DNA of 64,000 nt from Bacteroidota bacterium (GCA_016717325.1 JADKFV010000004.1:235397-299396); one strand, 5' to 3'. Positions 1 to 9,321 are shown, counted from the first letter of the stretch. Notes: generated from the letters alone by a model not told the origin. Translations and numbers: made by a program.

Positions 1-27
1 CAAATGAATACGGTTGTAAAACCATAA
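1..27 (+). CDS. possible 3' end of a CDS (last 8 codons)
   Basis: Frame 1 reads QMNTVVKP and then a TAA stop, and a strong hairpin terminator begins 28 bases later. The spacing suggests that a gene ends here. Short tails of this kind are common on T9SS-sorted proteins, but eight residues cannot identify a family, so only the presence of a gene end is inferred. Confidence 0.25.
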   Translation, partial: QMNTVVKP

Positions 28-54
28 ATAAATTACAGATGCATAACCTTAAGA

Positions 55-88
55 AAGGCTGTCTGCAAAATGCAGATGGCCTTTTTTA
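55..88 (+). terminator. rho-independent terminator
   Basis: The arms AAGGCTGTCTGC and GCAGATGGCCTT pair almost fully around a short AAAA-type loop and are followed by a run of Ts. It points along the + strand and would end the gene entering from the left edge. Confidence 0.7.
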
Positions 89-155
89 TTAATCTAAAAA
101 CGATAGAAGGGTGTGACAATTGTAAATGGAATTTTTCATTTCATACATTTTTGTG

Positions 156-476
156 TTAGGTGTGAAAAAACATTTTCATTTTAAAAGCCATCCTGTGCAT
201 TGAGTCGTTTTGCTTTTCAAATCTCAAAAGAGTAATCATAAGTTGAGTGAGTTTTGAGTCTCTTTTTTCATCATTCAACACTCCTTGCATATCACAATGA
301 GATTGGCCATTAAGCTTAATTGCAATTTTTACTGAAGCACAGAAAAAGCAAAGTATAAAATGGTCATTGGAAAATTGTTTTCTGAATTCACCGCCCTCCA
401 GTATTTTATTTTTCAAATAGTTCCACAGAAAGGCTTCGGCACTTCTGCCATTGGTTCGCAGATTTGCGAAAGGCCT
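156..476 (-). pseudogene. decayed DUF559 endonuclease-like protein
   Basis: The reading frame open from about 476 to 156 reads like the small DUF559 family (restriction-endonuclease-like fold). It has the helix with LWNYLKNK, then RKQFSNDHFILCFFC, IKLNG and LLRFEK in the family's order. Where intact members have FIVDFYC and an E-x-D-G strand, this copy has FILCFFC and IKLNG, so the acidic positions expected to hold the metal are lost. No ATG starts the frame: a TAA lies at 477-479, and the expected start region continues only in another frame. I read it as an inactivated remnant. Family assignment is by eye and moderately sure; loss of activity is inferred. Confidence 0.5.
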
Positions 477-479
477 TTA

Positions 480-880
480 AATAATTTTTGTAATAAGTGG
501 AATTCAAAGATTCAAAATTATAAAATGATACAACCCCGTAAAATATTTTTGTCAATCTTCGTTTTTTTCCTCTGAAACAGAATTAAAATAAAGAGCTTTT
601 AAAATAAATGTTTCATAACCTGTTGCACTTATTACTTGAACTTACAGTTTAACAATATGAAAAAAATCAAACAAACCATTTCACTAAATGCACTTTTTTA
701 TCGCGCATATTTTCTCAACTCTTTATACATGAATTCAAAAAAATCAAAAATTAAAAAAATAAAAACGACTTAATTACTGCGATATTTCCTCAATAAAAAA
801 ATAATAACCATAACCATATACGTTACACATAGTTGAAAAAAATTTGGAAGCGTGTGGTGGATGCCAAGGTTCATGAGTTT
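480..880. other. A+T-rich intergenic stretch
   Basis: This stretch is A+T-rich. I see no convincing gene, terminator or repeat in it. The short open frames here lack recognisable protein features. Confidence 0.5.
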
Positions 881-964
881 AAAGATTATGTTAAACCTGA
901 TACAAGAAAGCTCGTGTTGCCCTAGTCGATATTATTTCAAAAATTGTAATTGTGTTAGCAGAAG

Positions 965-1182
965 TAAAAGTTGTTTGTAAATGCACAAAATCTAAAAGGG
1001 TAAAACGCAACAATTAAAGTATACGATGGTCATGGTCGCGGTGTAAGGGCGCAAAATTTTGTGCCCTGACGCTCAAGTTACACAATGTTGATATTGACGT
1101 TAATGAGTGGGCAAATGGTCTTTATGTAGTGCATTTACAAACGGAGAAGGAAGTGCTGAGTAAGAAATTTATTAAGGAATAA
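965..1182 (+). pseudogene. decayed C-terminal T9SS sorting domain
   Basis: Pieces in shifting frames match the end of the T9SS protein at 29325-30890. LFVNAQNLKG and NATIKVYDGHGRG come first, interrupted by TAA at 1001, and NEWANGLYVVHLQTEKE followed by LSKKFIKE and TAA at 1180 ends the copy. The intact paralogue reads VTITVYDGRG and WANGLYVVLLE at the same places. Several stops and at least one frame change lie between the pieces and no start is visible. The segment is therefore a relic of a secreted-protein gene whose body is gone. It lacks the Gly/Ala-rich insertion present in the 29325 copy. Confidence 0.7.
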
Positions 1183-1281
1183 ATTGCAAGCATCAAGATT
1201 TCAAACCAAAGGTTTTGATTGGGTTAACAAACGAGTGCTAAATTGTCATGGGTAAAGAAAAACAGAATATATATCTACACA

Positions 1282-1491
1282 CTACTCCTCATTCTTAACA
1301 TCCTGATTATAATAGTCGTGCATTTCTCTATACAGGCGTTGTCGCCTGCGCAGGAAAAAAAAGATGAGACCTACCCCGGCAAAAATATAAAACCACAAGC
1401 CGTCCTGCCATTCGGCAATCATGCTTTTATACAGGCCCATCATAAGGCCTATTATAAAAACTCCCAACCATGTAATTTCGCGGGTGCGCAT
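1282..1491 (-). CDS. small two-helix membrane protein
   Basis: A 69-residue protein with two hydrophobic helices, about residues 7-23 and 33-48. A basic RRRQR patch follows and the tail is charged. It starts four bases after the lptC stop, so the two are probably one transcript. I do not recognise a named family; it may assist the envelope or simply travel with lptC. The opposite-strand frame over the same bases has no such organisation and was set aside. Confidence 0.65.
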   Translation of the reverse strand: MRTREITWLGVFIIGLMMGLYKSMIAEWQDGLWFYIFAGVGLIFFFLRRRQRLYREMHDYYNQDVKNEE

Positions 1492-1495
1492 TTTT

Positions 1496-2083
1496 TTACT
1501 TTTGTACCGATAATATTCCGGTAATATTTTTTACTGTGTACTTACTAAAATTTTCGTTTGCTTCAAGTCCTGTTCCTTCTATTATTTCGTCTTTGCGGGT
1601 AATACGTACAAACTTATCGCTCCAAAACATTGCCTTATTCGAATCCCACACAAGCCTTTCGGTTTCGAGTTTGTCGCCCTTTTCATTTACCACCACTACA
1701 TTTTTTTGGGCTTCCATTATTTTTTCCACATCGTAGTTTATGGCATACTTAGCGGTGAGTGTGCTTGTTACCTGCAGGCTATCGTTATAAAAAGTCATGT
1801 TTACACCTTCGGGCATTTCCATAAATGGGCGGGCACGCATCGAAAAGTTTTTCATAACCGGTGCCACTATTCTGGCTTTAGTAAATGATGAATCGTTGTA
1901 CAACACTACAATGTTTTTGGCAGTTTCTGTTGGAAGGCTATCGAGTTGTGCAGGCAATGTTATTGTTTCGGTTTTTTCTCTACATCCTGTATACACAAAA
2001 ATGGTAAAACATAAAGCGAAAAATAATTGCGCACGTAAAAGATTTTTAAACTCAAATAAGCACCAACTCATGCGGGTAAACAT
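1496..2083 (-). CDS. lptC: LPS export system periplasmic lipoprotein LptC
   Basis: A 195-residue protein with an N-terminal hydrophobic helix ending in a lipobox-like YTGC, followed by a periplasmic domain of short beta repeats. Segments such as MTFYNDSLQVTSTLTA, KNVVVVNEKGDKLETE and GTGLEANENFSKYTVKN are the strand pattern of LptC/OstA-type domains (LVWD, EGTGLEAN). LptC links the inner-membrane LptBFG transporter to LptA and helps move lipopolysaccharide to the outer membrane. The small membrane gene follows it closely. Start chosen at the first ATG; the ATG four codons later (MSWCL) is equally possible. A Bacteroidota LptC may be lipid-anchored rather than a single-helix protein. Confidence 0.8.
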   Translation of the reverse strand: MFTRMSWCLFEFKNLLRAQLFFALCFTIFVYTGCREKTETITLPAQLDSLPTETAKNIVVLYNDSSFTKARIVAPVMKNFSMRARPFMEMPEGVNMTFYNDSLQVTSTLTAKYAINYDVEKIMEAQKNVVVVNEKGDKLETERLVWDSNKAMFWSDKFVRITRKDEIIEGTGLEANENFSKYTVKNITGILSVQK

Positions 2084-2202
2084 AGAAAGAAATTTATTAC
2101 AAAAAAAATCATGGGGTATTTTGAGCTATTTTTCAAAACAAGAATCTTGTACGTCCATTAACTATGTTTCGTTTTAAAATAGCCCATCACAAATAACAGA
2201 AT

Positions 2203-2700
2203 CTGTTGGCTAAAGCCGAACGGCTGTGCGGGCTTGGCGAAAAAATTTCTACGATACCGTTGGCTAAAGCCGAACGGCAATGAGGGCTTCGCGAAAAACT
2301 TTCTACGATACCGTTGGCTAAAGCCGAACGGCAATGAGCGCTCCGCGAAAATATTTTCTAATCAATCTCAACAATCCCATAATTTGAACTTTTGAACTAT
2401 CAAACCATGAACTATTAAACTCTTGAACATTTAAATACCGACACTTTGGTCGGTATCCCGACCGAAGTGTCGGGACTCTTGAACTTTGAACTGCTAAAAA
2501 TTCCGTTGGCTAAAGCCGAACGGCAATGAGGGCTTCGCGAGAAACTTTCTACGATACCGTTGGCTAAAGCCGAACGGCAATGAGCGCTCCGTGAAAATAA
2601 TTTCTAATCAATCTCAACAATCCCATAATTTGAACTTTTAAACTATTAAACTCTTGAACTAATAAACTCTTGAATGCCGACACCTTGGTCAGCATCCCGA
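2203..2700. repeat. intergenic palindromic (REP-like) repeats
   Basis: Five copies of an imperfect palindrome, CCGTTGGCTAAAGCCGAACGG (broken here as CCGTTGGC/TAAA/GCCGAACGG), begin at about 2203, 2257, 2311, 2503 and 2557. Each is followed by a GGGCTTCGCG or GCGCTCCGCG tail. Between them lies a second palindrome, CCGACACTTTGGTCGG with its inverted partner, at about 2440-2475 and again near 2667-2704. Low-complexity blocks built on AACTCTTGAAC fill the rest. No gene is visible. Confidence 0.85.
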
Positions 2701-2754
2701 CCGTAGTGTCGGGACCATTGAACTATCAAACTCTTGAACTAATAAACTCTTGAA

Positions 2755-2795
2755 CTTTCTCAACTTTCTCAACTTTCTCAACTTTCTCAACTTCC
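2755..2795. repeat. 11-bp tandem repeat (CAACTTTCT)
   Basis: The unit CAACTTTCT plus two bases recurs about four times, directly upstream of the acetyltransferase promoter. Confidence 0.7.
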
Positions 2796-2802
2796 TTCTT
2801 TA

Positions 2803-2810
2803 TAACTTTG
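2803..2810 (+). promoter_or_regulatory. Bacteroidota -7 promoter element TAACTTTG
   Basis: Exact match to the TAnnTTTG -7 motif recognised by the Bacteroidota housekeeping sigma factor. It overlaps the TTG at 2808, so transcription would begin downstream of that codon. This is why I place the acetyltransferase start at the ATG at 2829. No clear -33 TTTG was found. Confidence 0.6.
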
Positions 2811-2828
2811 GAAAAAAAATCTACGCTT

Positions 2829-3395
2829 ATGGTAAATATGAACTTCGATCCGTTTCCCAAACTTACAACCGAGCGGCTTTACTTGCGCGCCATTGATATG
2901 AAAGATGCCGAAGATATGTTTGTGTTGCGCAGTAATGTTGATGCTATGAAACACATTGCCCGCCCCATTGCCAAAACCATTGACGATGTAAAACTGCTAA
3001 TTGAAAAAATACAAACCATGGTTGCCAAAAACGAAGGTATTGCATGGGGAATTACTACACGCGAAGAAAATAGAATAATAGGCACAATCAGTTTTCATAT
3101 CGTGGATGTAGCCAATCACAGGGCTACAACAGGCTATATGCTACAGCCATCAATGTGGAAAAAAGGCATTATTACCGAGGGGCTTAATGCGGTGTTGCAA
3201 TATGGTTTCGAAATGATGAATCTGCATAGTGTAGAAGCACACATCGATCCGGCAAATCTGGCATCGAAAAATGTTTTGCTCCGTTGCGGTTTTGTGCAGG
3301 AGGCCTCTTTCCATGAAAATTATTTTTATGAAGGAAAATATCTCAACACTGATGTTTTTTGCTTATTGAATAAAAAGCACAAGGCCGAAATTTAA
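2829..3395 (+). CDS. GNAT-family N-acetyltransferase (RimJ/RimL-like)
   Basis: A 188-residue acetyltransferase of the GNAT fold. The N-terminal LTTERLYLRAIDMKDAEDMF is the usual start of the RimJ/RimL-type subgroup. The middle RIIGTISFHIVDVANHRATTGYML is the strand-turn core, and NLASKNVLLRCGFVQEA is the family C-terminal acetyl-CoA-binding segment (N...S..VL...GF). Such enzymes transfer acetyl from acetyl-CoA to an amino group on a protein, antibiotic or metabolite; the substrate cannot be told from sequence. A promoter element at 2803-2810 rules out the upstream TTG. The ATG at 2838 is an alternative start. The gene stands alone and is convergent with hmuY. Confidence 0.8.
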   Translation: MVNMNFDPFPKLTTERLYLRAIDMKDAEDMFVLRSNVDAMKHIARPIAKTIDDVKLLIEKIQTMVAKNEGIAWGITTREENRIIGTISFHIVDVANHRATTGYMLQPSMWKKGIITEGLNAVLQYGFEMMNLHSVEAHIDPANLASKNVLLRCGFVQEASFHENYFYEGKYLNTDVFCLLNKKHKAEI

Positions 3396-3446
3396 AAACA
3401 TTCAAACCAAATTATCGAGTAAAGAAATCCAAAAGGAATTAGAAAA

Positions 3447-4427
3447 TTACAACCGCTGATACTCGAACTTCGGGTTACCTTTTTTGCCGAGGGTGTTGTA
3501 AAAATCGAGAAAACGCAACTTCCAGTAAATGCCCGCACTGTCTTTTATTATAAAAATGTAGTTGCTTCTCACTTTATATTTTTGAGTGCTAAAATCGAAA
3601 TACTTCCAGTCGTAGCCAATAGCATCGCGGGCATTTGTAAGCGTTTTAGTTTTGGCAAATTCATAAGTAACATTCTCGAAAGCGGTGGTGCTGTCCACAC
3701 ATGCCATAGTATTCATACTGTTTATTTGCACACCGGTTACAAGGTAAGGAAAGGGCTTTCCATTGTTGGACAAAATAACAAGAAAGCGCGTAAACTGAAT
3801 ATCCCAATTATTCTTCACCGGTTCGGGAAAAAGTATACTGCCATTGTTATCGAAAGAGAAATAACTGTAGCTATATACGTTCGATTTATTTACTTTCATG
3901 GTAACAAAACCACTGTCGTTAAGGCGTGCCATTTTTAGTTCATAATAGTTGGCAGTGTTTTGCAAAAACTGTAATTTAAAAAACCGGTTTGGAGTTGTGT
4001 ATTTATATCCACGGTCTACTATGTAAACACCGCTTGTCATGTTTTCTATTTTGCCAATGACACTTGTTTGTACTTGCCAATCGCTGCCATCCCAGTTTAA
4101 TTTAAATCCATTGGTGTCTTTTACACTTTCGAAGTTGGTTGTGTTTGTATTGCCTATCAACATGAGTTTACCGCTGTTCATCCAGCAACCAACACCTGTT
4201 TGCGCATCATCAAATGCTAAATCCCATTTTGCAAAATCGCTGCCGAGGGTGTCTTGAGTTTGCAGTTTAAAATAAACCTGATGCTCATAATTATCTTGTT
4301 GGTCTACAGCAAAAAGCTTCGAGTCGCCCGGCATTGGCAACACCACAGCATTGTCTTCTTTGAGGCACGATGAACACAACGATAAAATCATCCATCCAAA
4401 AAATATATTTCTTAAACTTATATTCAT
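3447..4427 (-). CDS. hmuY: HmuY-family heme-binding lipoprotein
   Basis: A 326-residue exported lipoprotein: signal helix followed by a lipobox with Cys (SLCSSCLKED). The body has the HmuY pattern: FAKWDLAFDD early, then NNWDIQFTRFLV, PYLVTGVQIN and, near the C-terminus, SNYIFIIKDSAGIYWKLRF. HmuY proteins sit on the outer-membrane surface and bind heme or related ligands for a partner TonB-dependent receptor. The gene follows the receptor, and its ATG shares one base with the receptor stop (TAATG), so the two are translationally coupled. The ligand is inferred from family and partner; many such pairs outside pathogens have untested substrates. Confidence 0.85.
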   Translation of the reverse strand: MNISLRNIFFGWMILSLCSSCLKEDNAVVLPMPGDSKLFAVDQQDNYEHQVYFKLQTQDTLGSDFAKWDLAFDDAQTGVGCWMNSGKLMLIGNTNTTNFESVKDTNGFKLNWDGSDWQVQTSVIGKIENMTSGVYIVDRGYKYTTPNRFFKLQFLQNTANYYELKMARLNDSGFVTMKVNKSNVYSYSYFSFDNNGSILFPEPVKNNWDIQFTRFLVILSNNGKPFPYLVTGVQINSMNTMACVDSTTAFENVTYEFAKTKTLTNARDAIGYDWKYFDFSTQKYKVRSNYIFIIKDSAGIYWKLRFLDFYNTLGKKGNPKFEYQRL

Positions 4428-6733
4428 TATTTTGATGGGGTGTTGATTTTAGCGCCTACCAAATCTATACGCATTTCGAAAACAAAATTGCGACCCATTG
4501 CTATTGGTGTTTGGTTATTGGCATTGTGCGGTACAATATCTACCAGCGAATTAGTAACACTGTTAACATCCATTATATTTTTTATTCCGGTAGCAAGTGT
4601 AATGCGCTGCTTCATTATTTTTTTGCTCAGCATTATATCCATAAGCGTAAATGCATCCATCTGTGTAAGGTATGGCGAATTGTTAGCATCTAAAGCAAAT
4701 GCCTGCGACCTGCCATTGTACTTTACAAAATACGACACTTTAAAATCGTGAATGGGCAATGCGTAAGTAATGCTTGCACGATATTCAGGCGAACTTATAA
4801 AAGTTGGCAGGTTATACGTTTCGGAAAAAATATTGTAGGCTGCAATATTGAAAAACGATGCTTCCACATTTACATGATTGGTATTATATCCGGCAGTCAA
4901 TCCCATACCCACATTCGAAAATTTGCCCGTGTTCACATATTGATATTTTAATTCGTTTACATCAACCAAACCGAGTGTAATTATATTTTGCACCTTGTTG
5001 TAAAAAGTTTGTGCCTCGAAATGAAACATCGATGTATTATAAAATAAATTGTGGTCGAAAGTAAGTTGATAGTTGACCGATTGCTCAGGTTGCAAATTTT
5101 GGTTGCCTTGTATATTGTGATTCACATCTATAAACGACAGGTCGAGTTCTTTGAGTGACGGTGCGCGAAAGCCTTTGGCTACCGATGCACGCAAAGTAGA
5201 ATTTCGCTTGAAAACATATTTTACATTTATGCTTGGCACCACAGGATAACCATATGCTGTATTATACGAAGCGCGTAAAGCGGGCCTTACAGTAAGCAAT
5301 GTAAAAGGTTTATATTCTACACTTACAAATGCAGCATAATCGGCTATGCGTTGCAAGTTATTGCGTAAGCGGCCACCACGACCGGTTTCAAATTGAAAAT
5401 CGATGCCCGATTGTACAGAGTATTTTTTCTTTGCCAGATAATTGTGCACCGCCCTGAAAACCGTAGCATCAAACAACGATTGATTTACATTTATATCAAC
5501 GGGCAATTCCTGGTTATCGAGTGTTACTAAATTTTTGCGGTAATCTCTTTTTATACGGTTGTAAATATTGTGCGAAAGCTGCACGTTGAAAGTAGATTTG
5601 TCTTTAAATGTATGATTTAAAAACAATGCATTATTTATTCTACGGGTTTGATAAATATTGTCGAATGCATAAGCTTCGTATGGCGTTATGGTAGGTTCCG
5701 ATTTATCTATAACTGTTTCGTCAAGGTAATCGGTTTTGAGTTTTATTTCTGTTTTACCTGCTGTATGCCCTACACCTATTGCTGCAATGTATTGTAATTT
5801 CGGATTGAAAATTTGACTTCGCGTTTCCGGCAAATCATTATAACCATCAAAAAAATTACGGCCAACATTTACAAACAAACTATTGGTGCGCTTATTTAAA
5901 TTAAGGGCCACATCATTATTAAAATTGCCTACCGTTTCGTATTTCGATTTTACCGAAATTTCGAGCGGCAAATCGGATTTGAACTTTGTAATCAAATTGA
6001 TAACACCGCCCAAAGCATCGGCACCATAAACACTCGAAAGCGGTCCTTCTACAATTTCAACTCTTTCTATTTGTTGCAAATTTATTTGGTTGAGATCGAT
6101 GTTGCCATTTTCGCGACCTATAATAGGAACACCATCAATAAGAATTTTTACATTTTGACCCGACAGCCCTTGCAACGCCAAAGTGCTACCCAATATAGGA
6201 TCCTGGGCCACACGTATTTTCATTTGCCCCTGCAACAAATCGTTGAGTGTAGTTGCCGATTGTTGCTGTATTTGCCTGGCATCTATCACCTTAATATTGT
6301 AAACACTATTTTGTTCGGTGCTGTTACCATGTTGGGCAGTGCTTACTTCGGTTTCTTTAAGTTGCACATGTAGTGGTTGTAAATACACTGTGTGTTCGCC
6401 ACTTGTTTTAATTTCCGTATTAAGATATTTGTAACCCAGTTTGAAAGCCTTCAATATGCAAGGCACCTGGGTTTGCAATGTTAAAGCACCATTATAATTG
6501 GTAATGCCCGATGCTTTTTTTATTTTATTTCCACTGGCATACTCGCAGGTAACATGTGCAAATGGTAAAGGCGTGCTGTCATTAATAGAAACCAAAGTAA
6601 TGTATAAATTAGCAACATGGCTTTGCTGCGAAATACCAACGGTAAAAAAACACAGCATAATTGTTAATGTAAAAAGTAAGTTGCGGAGGGTGCATTTGTG
6701 TATCTTAAAATTATTTTGCAGCATCGTTTTCAT
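4427..6733 (-). CDS. TonB-dependent outer-membrane receptor (HmuR-like)
   Basis: A 768-residue receptor: signal peptide (about 1-35), a carboxypeptidase-regulatory-like domain (about 40-120), a plug with SATTLNDLLQGQMKIRV and IERVEIVEGPLSSVYGADAL (about 155-245), and a 22-strand barrel ending in FEMRIDLV. The plug segment VKILIDGVPIIGRENGNIDL is typical of colicin/heme-type receptors. Energy comes from TonB-ExbBD elsewhere. Overlap with hmuY by the TAATG junction supports a heme or metallo-ligand uptake unit. The upstream region holds two palindromes, at 6842-6853 and 6870-6883, which may be operators. No iron box was recognised with certainty. Confidence 0.88.
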   Translation of the reverse strand: MKTMLQNNFKIHKCTLRNLLFTLTIMLCFFTVGISQQSHVANLYITLVSINDSTPLPFAHVTCEYASGNKIKKASGITNYNGALTLQTQVPCILKAFKLGYKYLNTEIKTSGEHTVYLQPLHVQLKETEVSTAQHGNSTEQNSVYNIKVIDARQIQQQSATTLNDLLQGQMKIRVAQDPILGSTLALQGLSGQNVKILIDGVPIIGRENGNIDLNQINLQQIERVEIVEGPLSSVYGADALGGVINLITKFKSDLPLEISVKSKYETVGNFNNDVALNLNKRTNSLFVNVGRNFFDGYNDLPETRSQIFNPKLQYIAAIGVGHTAGKTEIKLKTDYLDETVIDKSEPTITPYEAYAFDNIYQTRRINNALFLNHTFKDKSTFNVQLSHNIYNRIKRDYRKNLVTLDNQELPVDINVNQSLFDATVFRAVHNYLAKKKYSVQSGIDFQFETGRGGRLRNNLQRIADYAAFVSVEYKPFTLLTVRPALRASYNTAYGYPVVPSINVKYVFKRNSTLRASVAKGFRAPSLKELDLSFIDVNHNIQGNQNLQPEQSVNYQLTFDHNLFYNTSMFHFEAQTFYNKVQNIITLGLVDVNELKYQYVNTGKFSNVGMGLTAGYNTNHVNVEASFFNIAAYNIFSETYNLPTFISSPEYRASITYALPIHDFKVSYFVKYNGRSQAFALDANNSPYLTQMDAFTLMDIMLSKKIMKQRITLATGIKNIMDVNSVTNSLVDIVPHNANNQTPIAMGRNFVFEMRIDLVGAKINTPSK

Positions 6734-6830
6734 TTTTCCCCTCCCCCATTTTTCAAGTGATTCTTTATAAAAGAATTCCGCGGTGAATGATTCTTGCCTC
6801 AGTAAATTATTTAAAGCGTTTGATTTTTTG

Positions 6831-6883
6831 GAGGCGGGCTCAAAAGTACTTTTAACGCCTCTATAAAACCTGATATATATCAG
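6831..6883. promoter_or_regulatory. palindromes upstream of the hmu operon
   Basis: GAGGCG at 6831-6836 pairs with CGCCTC at 6856-6861 and encloses a perfect palindrome AAAAGTACTTTT (6842-6853). Next to it is the perfect 14-base palindrome CTGATATATATCAG (6870-6883), with the TGAT-N4-ATCA layout of Crp/Fnr-family operators. Both lie 98-150 bases upstream of the receptor start. Use as an operator is inference. The rest of 6734-7113 shows no gene. Confidence 0.4.
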
Positions 6884-7113
6884 TTTATTGCGAATTTTAC
6901 AGGATTATGACAATTGCAAAGGCTGAACTGATTTTACAAATCGCATGATTGAGGATTGCAAAGTATTTTATGGCTTAATTAATTTTCTAAAAATATAATT
7001 GCAATGATTACCCAATTATCATTGCCCCTGTTCACAACTAAACTTTCCTATTTTGTGTTTCGTATTATTTTTTAGCTTTATTTTAGAGAATTAATTTTTT
7101 AAAACATTTTATT

Positions 7114-7785
7114 ATGCTGTATCAAGCAAAAGACACATTACAAAACGATTCGCTTTTGATAGCTTATTTGCAAACTTGGAATACCGATGCAGCACATAAA
7201 TTATTGGTGCCAATATTTTTAAAAAATAATGATTGGACTAATGCACAAAACTCCATTAATAATATCGCTATAAAAACCCAAACTGATATTGACTTTGTGG
7301 ACTACTATATTATGCTTAGTGGCAAACTAAGCAATAAGCAAAACAATACAGCGGCAGCATACAACAATAACGAAGTAACAATGCTTAATAACATAGTGAG
7401 CAACAAAAATACTTCTTCCATTCTTGCCGAAAATTTATTACAAAAAATTGGGTTAGCAAATTTTAGTCATAGCATAATTCCTATATCGAGTAAAACGCCA
7501 CGGTTGACTGGTACAATAGCACAAATTACCACAACCAATGCAGGTATAGTAATCAAGCCCAATCCAAACAATGGTCAATTCACATTTGAAATAAAAGCAT
7601 TTGATAACTCAAATAAATATGAATTTACAGTATGTAATGTTTTAGGGAAAGTGCTGCAAAGAAATGCGGTAACTGAGAAAGAGAGCATTGTGAATACCAC
7701 AAAAATTGGAAATGGCACTTACGTGCTTGTACTTTACCAAAATGGTGTTCCCATTTCAAATGCAAGAATGGTTGTCATTAACTAA
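7114..7785 (+). CDS. T9SS type A sorting-domain protein, lacking a signal peptide
   Basis: A 223-residue protein. Residues 1-120 are Asn/Gln-rich helical sequence with a YYIMLSGKL motif also seen, diverged, in the protein at 28650-29270. From about residue 145 it has a C-terminal sorting domain (IVIKPNPNNGQFTFEI, CNVLGKVL, NGTYVLVLYQNG). Such domains direct cargo across the outer membrane. No signal peptide is visible, so either the start is elsewhere or this is the surviving 3' part of a larger surface-protein gene. A clear terminator follows at 7799-7830. The body function is unknown. Confidence 0.6.
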   Translation: MLYQAKDTLQNDSLLIAYLQTWNTDAAHKLLVPIFLKNNDWTNAQNSINNIAIKTQTDIDFVDYYIMLSGKLSNKQNNTAAAYNNNEVTMLNNIVSNKNTSSILAENLLQKIGLANFSHSIIPISSKTPRLTGTIAQITTTNAGIVIKPNPNNGQFTFEIKAFDNSNKYEFTVCNVLGKVLQRNAVTEKESIVNTTKIGNGTYVLVLYQNGVPISNARMVVIN

Positions 7786-7798
7786 TACTTTCAAATCA

Positions 7799-7830
7799 AA
7801 AGTCGCAATAAATTTTATTGCGACTTCTTA
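7799..7830 (+). terminator. rho-independent terminator
   Basis: AAGTCGCAATA (7799-7809) pairs perfectly with TATTGCGACTT (7815-7825) and is followed by CTTAATTTT. It ends the gene at 7114-7785. Confidence 0.75.
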
Positions 7831-7842
7831 ATTTTGTCTTAG

Positions 7843-9321
7843 ATGAAATCAATTATTTTTGCAGTAATATACTGTAGTGTTGTTCTTTTAAATATATCTT
7901 TTGGCCAAGTTACATTTAGTAAATATTATACCAATCCACTCAATGGTCTTGATGTGAGCAATAATTTAATTTTGGATGACTCTATACTTATTTATCCTTT
8001 TGCAGGCTTGAATACGTTCAATTGGCAGCAGTTGGTAATTGCAAGATTAAACTCTTTTGGTGATGTTTTGGTTCAAAAGGAATATGGTGATACCATGGAA
8101 TGGATAGTGCCACAAGCTTCTTTATTTCTTAATGATAATTATTATGTTGGTTGTTATCATGCAAATGCATTTAACAGTCAGGAAAGTATAGGATTAATGA
8201 AAATTGATAAAAACTTAGACACTATATGGTTCAAAAAATATGCTTTTGACACACTCTTTGAATATATTAATCAAAGTATCTTGTTATGCGCTGATGGCGG
8301 TATTTTAATAAGCGCATAAAAATATGACAAGGCATTTACTGATGGAAACATTTATTTAATAAAGGTTGATAGCAACGGCATTTACCAATGGGACAAAGAA
8401 TTTGTTTACCCTAACTGGGATGCCGGCTGGGCAAGCATAGAATTACCCGACCATGGATTTTTTGTTATTGGACAAACACGGAGTTTTGGGGCAGGCCAAC
8501 GTGATTGGTTGCTTATTCGTACTGATAGTGTTGGAAATGAAAAGTGGCATAAAACTTTTGGTTATCCGGAAATTGATACACCTATTAATATAAGTAAAGC
8601 CACAGATGGAAATTATTTTATAGCTGGACAAATGGAATTTAATAATTTTAGCAAAGCCGCAATTTATAAAATTGATACATCAGGCAATATTAAATGGTAT
8701 AATCATTATGCAATTACAGAACAAACAGAATTTTGGAAAGCAACCGAATTAGGTGATGGTTCCATAATAGCCGCTGGTTTGGCGGAAGATACAAGTGATT
8801 ATATTGGTAAAGGCCTTTTAATGAAAGTTGATGCCTTAGGCAACCCACTTTGGCATAGAATATTTCCCGTTGGCAACAACCATGCTTGGTTCCGCAACGT
8901 TTACCCCACTGCCGATGGAGGTTTTATAATGCCCGGCAGTGCAGTAGATGGCCCAAGTGGCAACCAAGATGCATGGCTTGTAAAAGTGGATAGCCTCGGT
9001 TGCGATAGTAATGGCTGCGCACTATACACAGCACTGCCAAGCATTGCTCCCCTCTCCAATGGAGAGGGGCCGGAGGTGAGGATTTTCCCCAACCCGTGCA
9101 GCCATTTCTTCCTAATCAATTTCACCAAAAAGCAAAATGACTACGATACGTATACCGTTACAGTTACAAACAGTGCCGGGCAAATATTACTCAAACAAAA
9201 AATGGTAAACAGCACACAGCCGCACCCAATTTTTGTGCAAAGCCTTACCGCAGGTTTTTACATGGTGAAAGTAAGTGTGGGAGATAATGTGTATGTGAGA
9301 AAGTTGATTATTGAGAAATAG
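7843..9321 (+). pseudogene. T9SS secreted beta-propeller-like protein with an in-frame stop
   Basis: The frame from ATG 7843 has a signal peptide (about 1-21, ending FGQ) and would encode 492 residues. It is cut by a TAA at 8317-8319, and the same frame continues for another 333 codons to 9321. Both halves align with the intact paralogue at 10808-12310: repeats with GQTRSFGAGQRDWLL, DTSGNIKW and KVDALGNPLWH are the propeller-like units (D-x-x-G-N-x-x-W). The end has a sorting domain (VRIFPNP, SAGQILLKQ, AGFYMVKVS). Because the frame is the same on both sides, this is a nonsense change, not an indel. The linker before the sorting domain carries an in-frame palindrome (9049-9069). Confidence 0.75.

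Noticed and set aside
840..880. GGTGGATGCC, as at the 5' end of 23S rRNA
   Set aside because: Only about ten bases match and the sequence after it does not continue as 23S rRNA.
1243..1524. 93-codon frame on the + strand
   Set aside because: It is the antisense of the small membrane gene and the lptC end, with no family features.
6734..7113. Riboswitch ahead of the TonB receptor
   Set aside because: No cobalamin or other known riboswitch core is recognisable; only short palindromes are seen.
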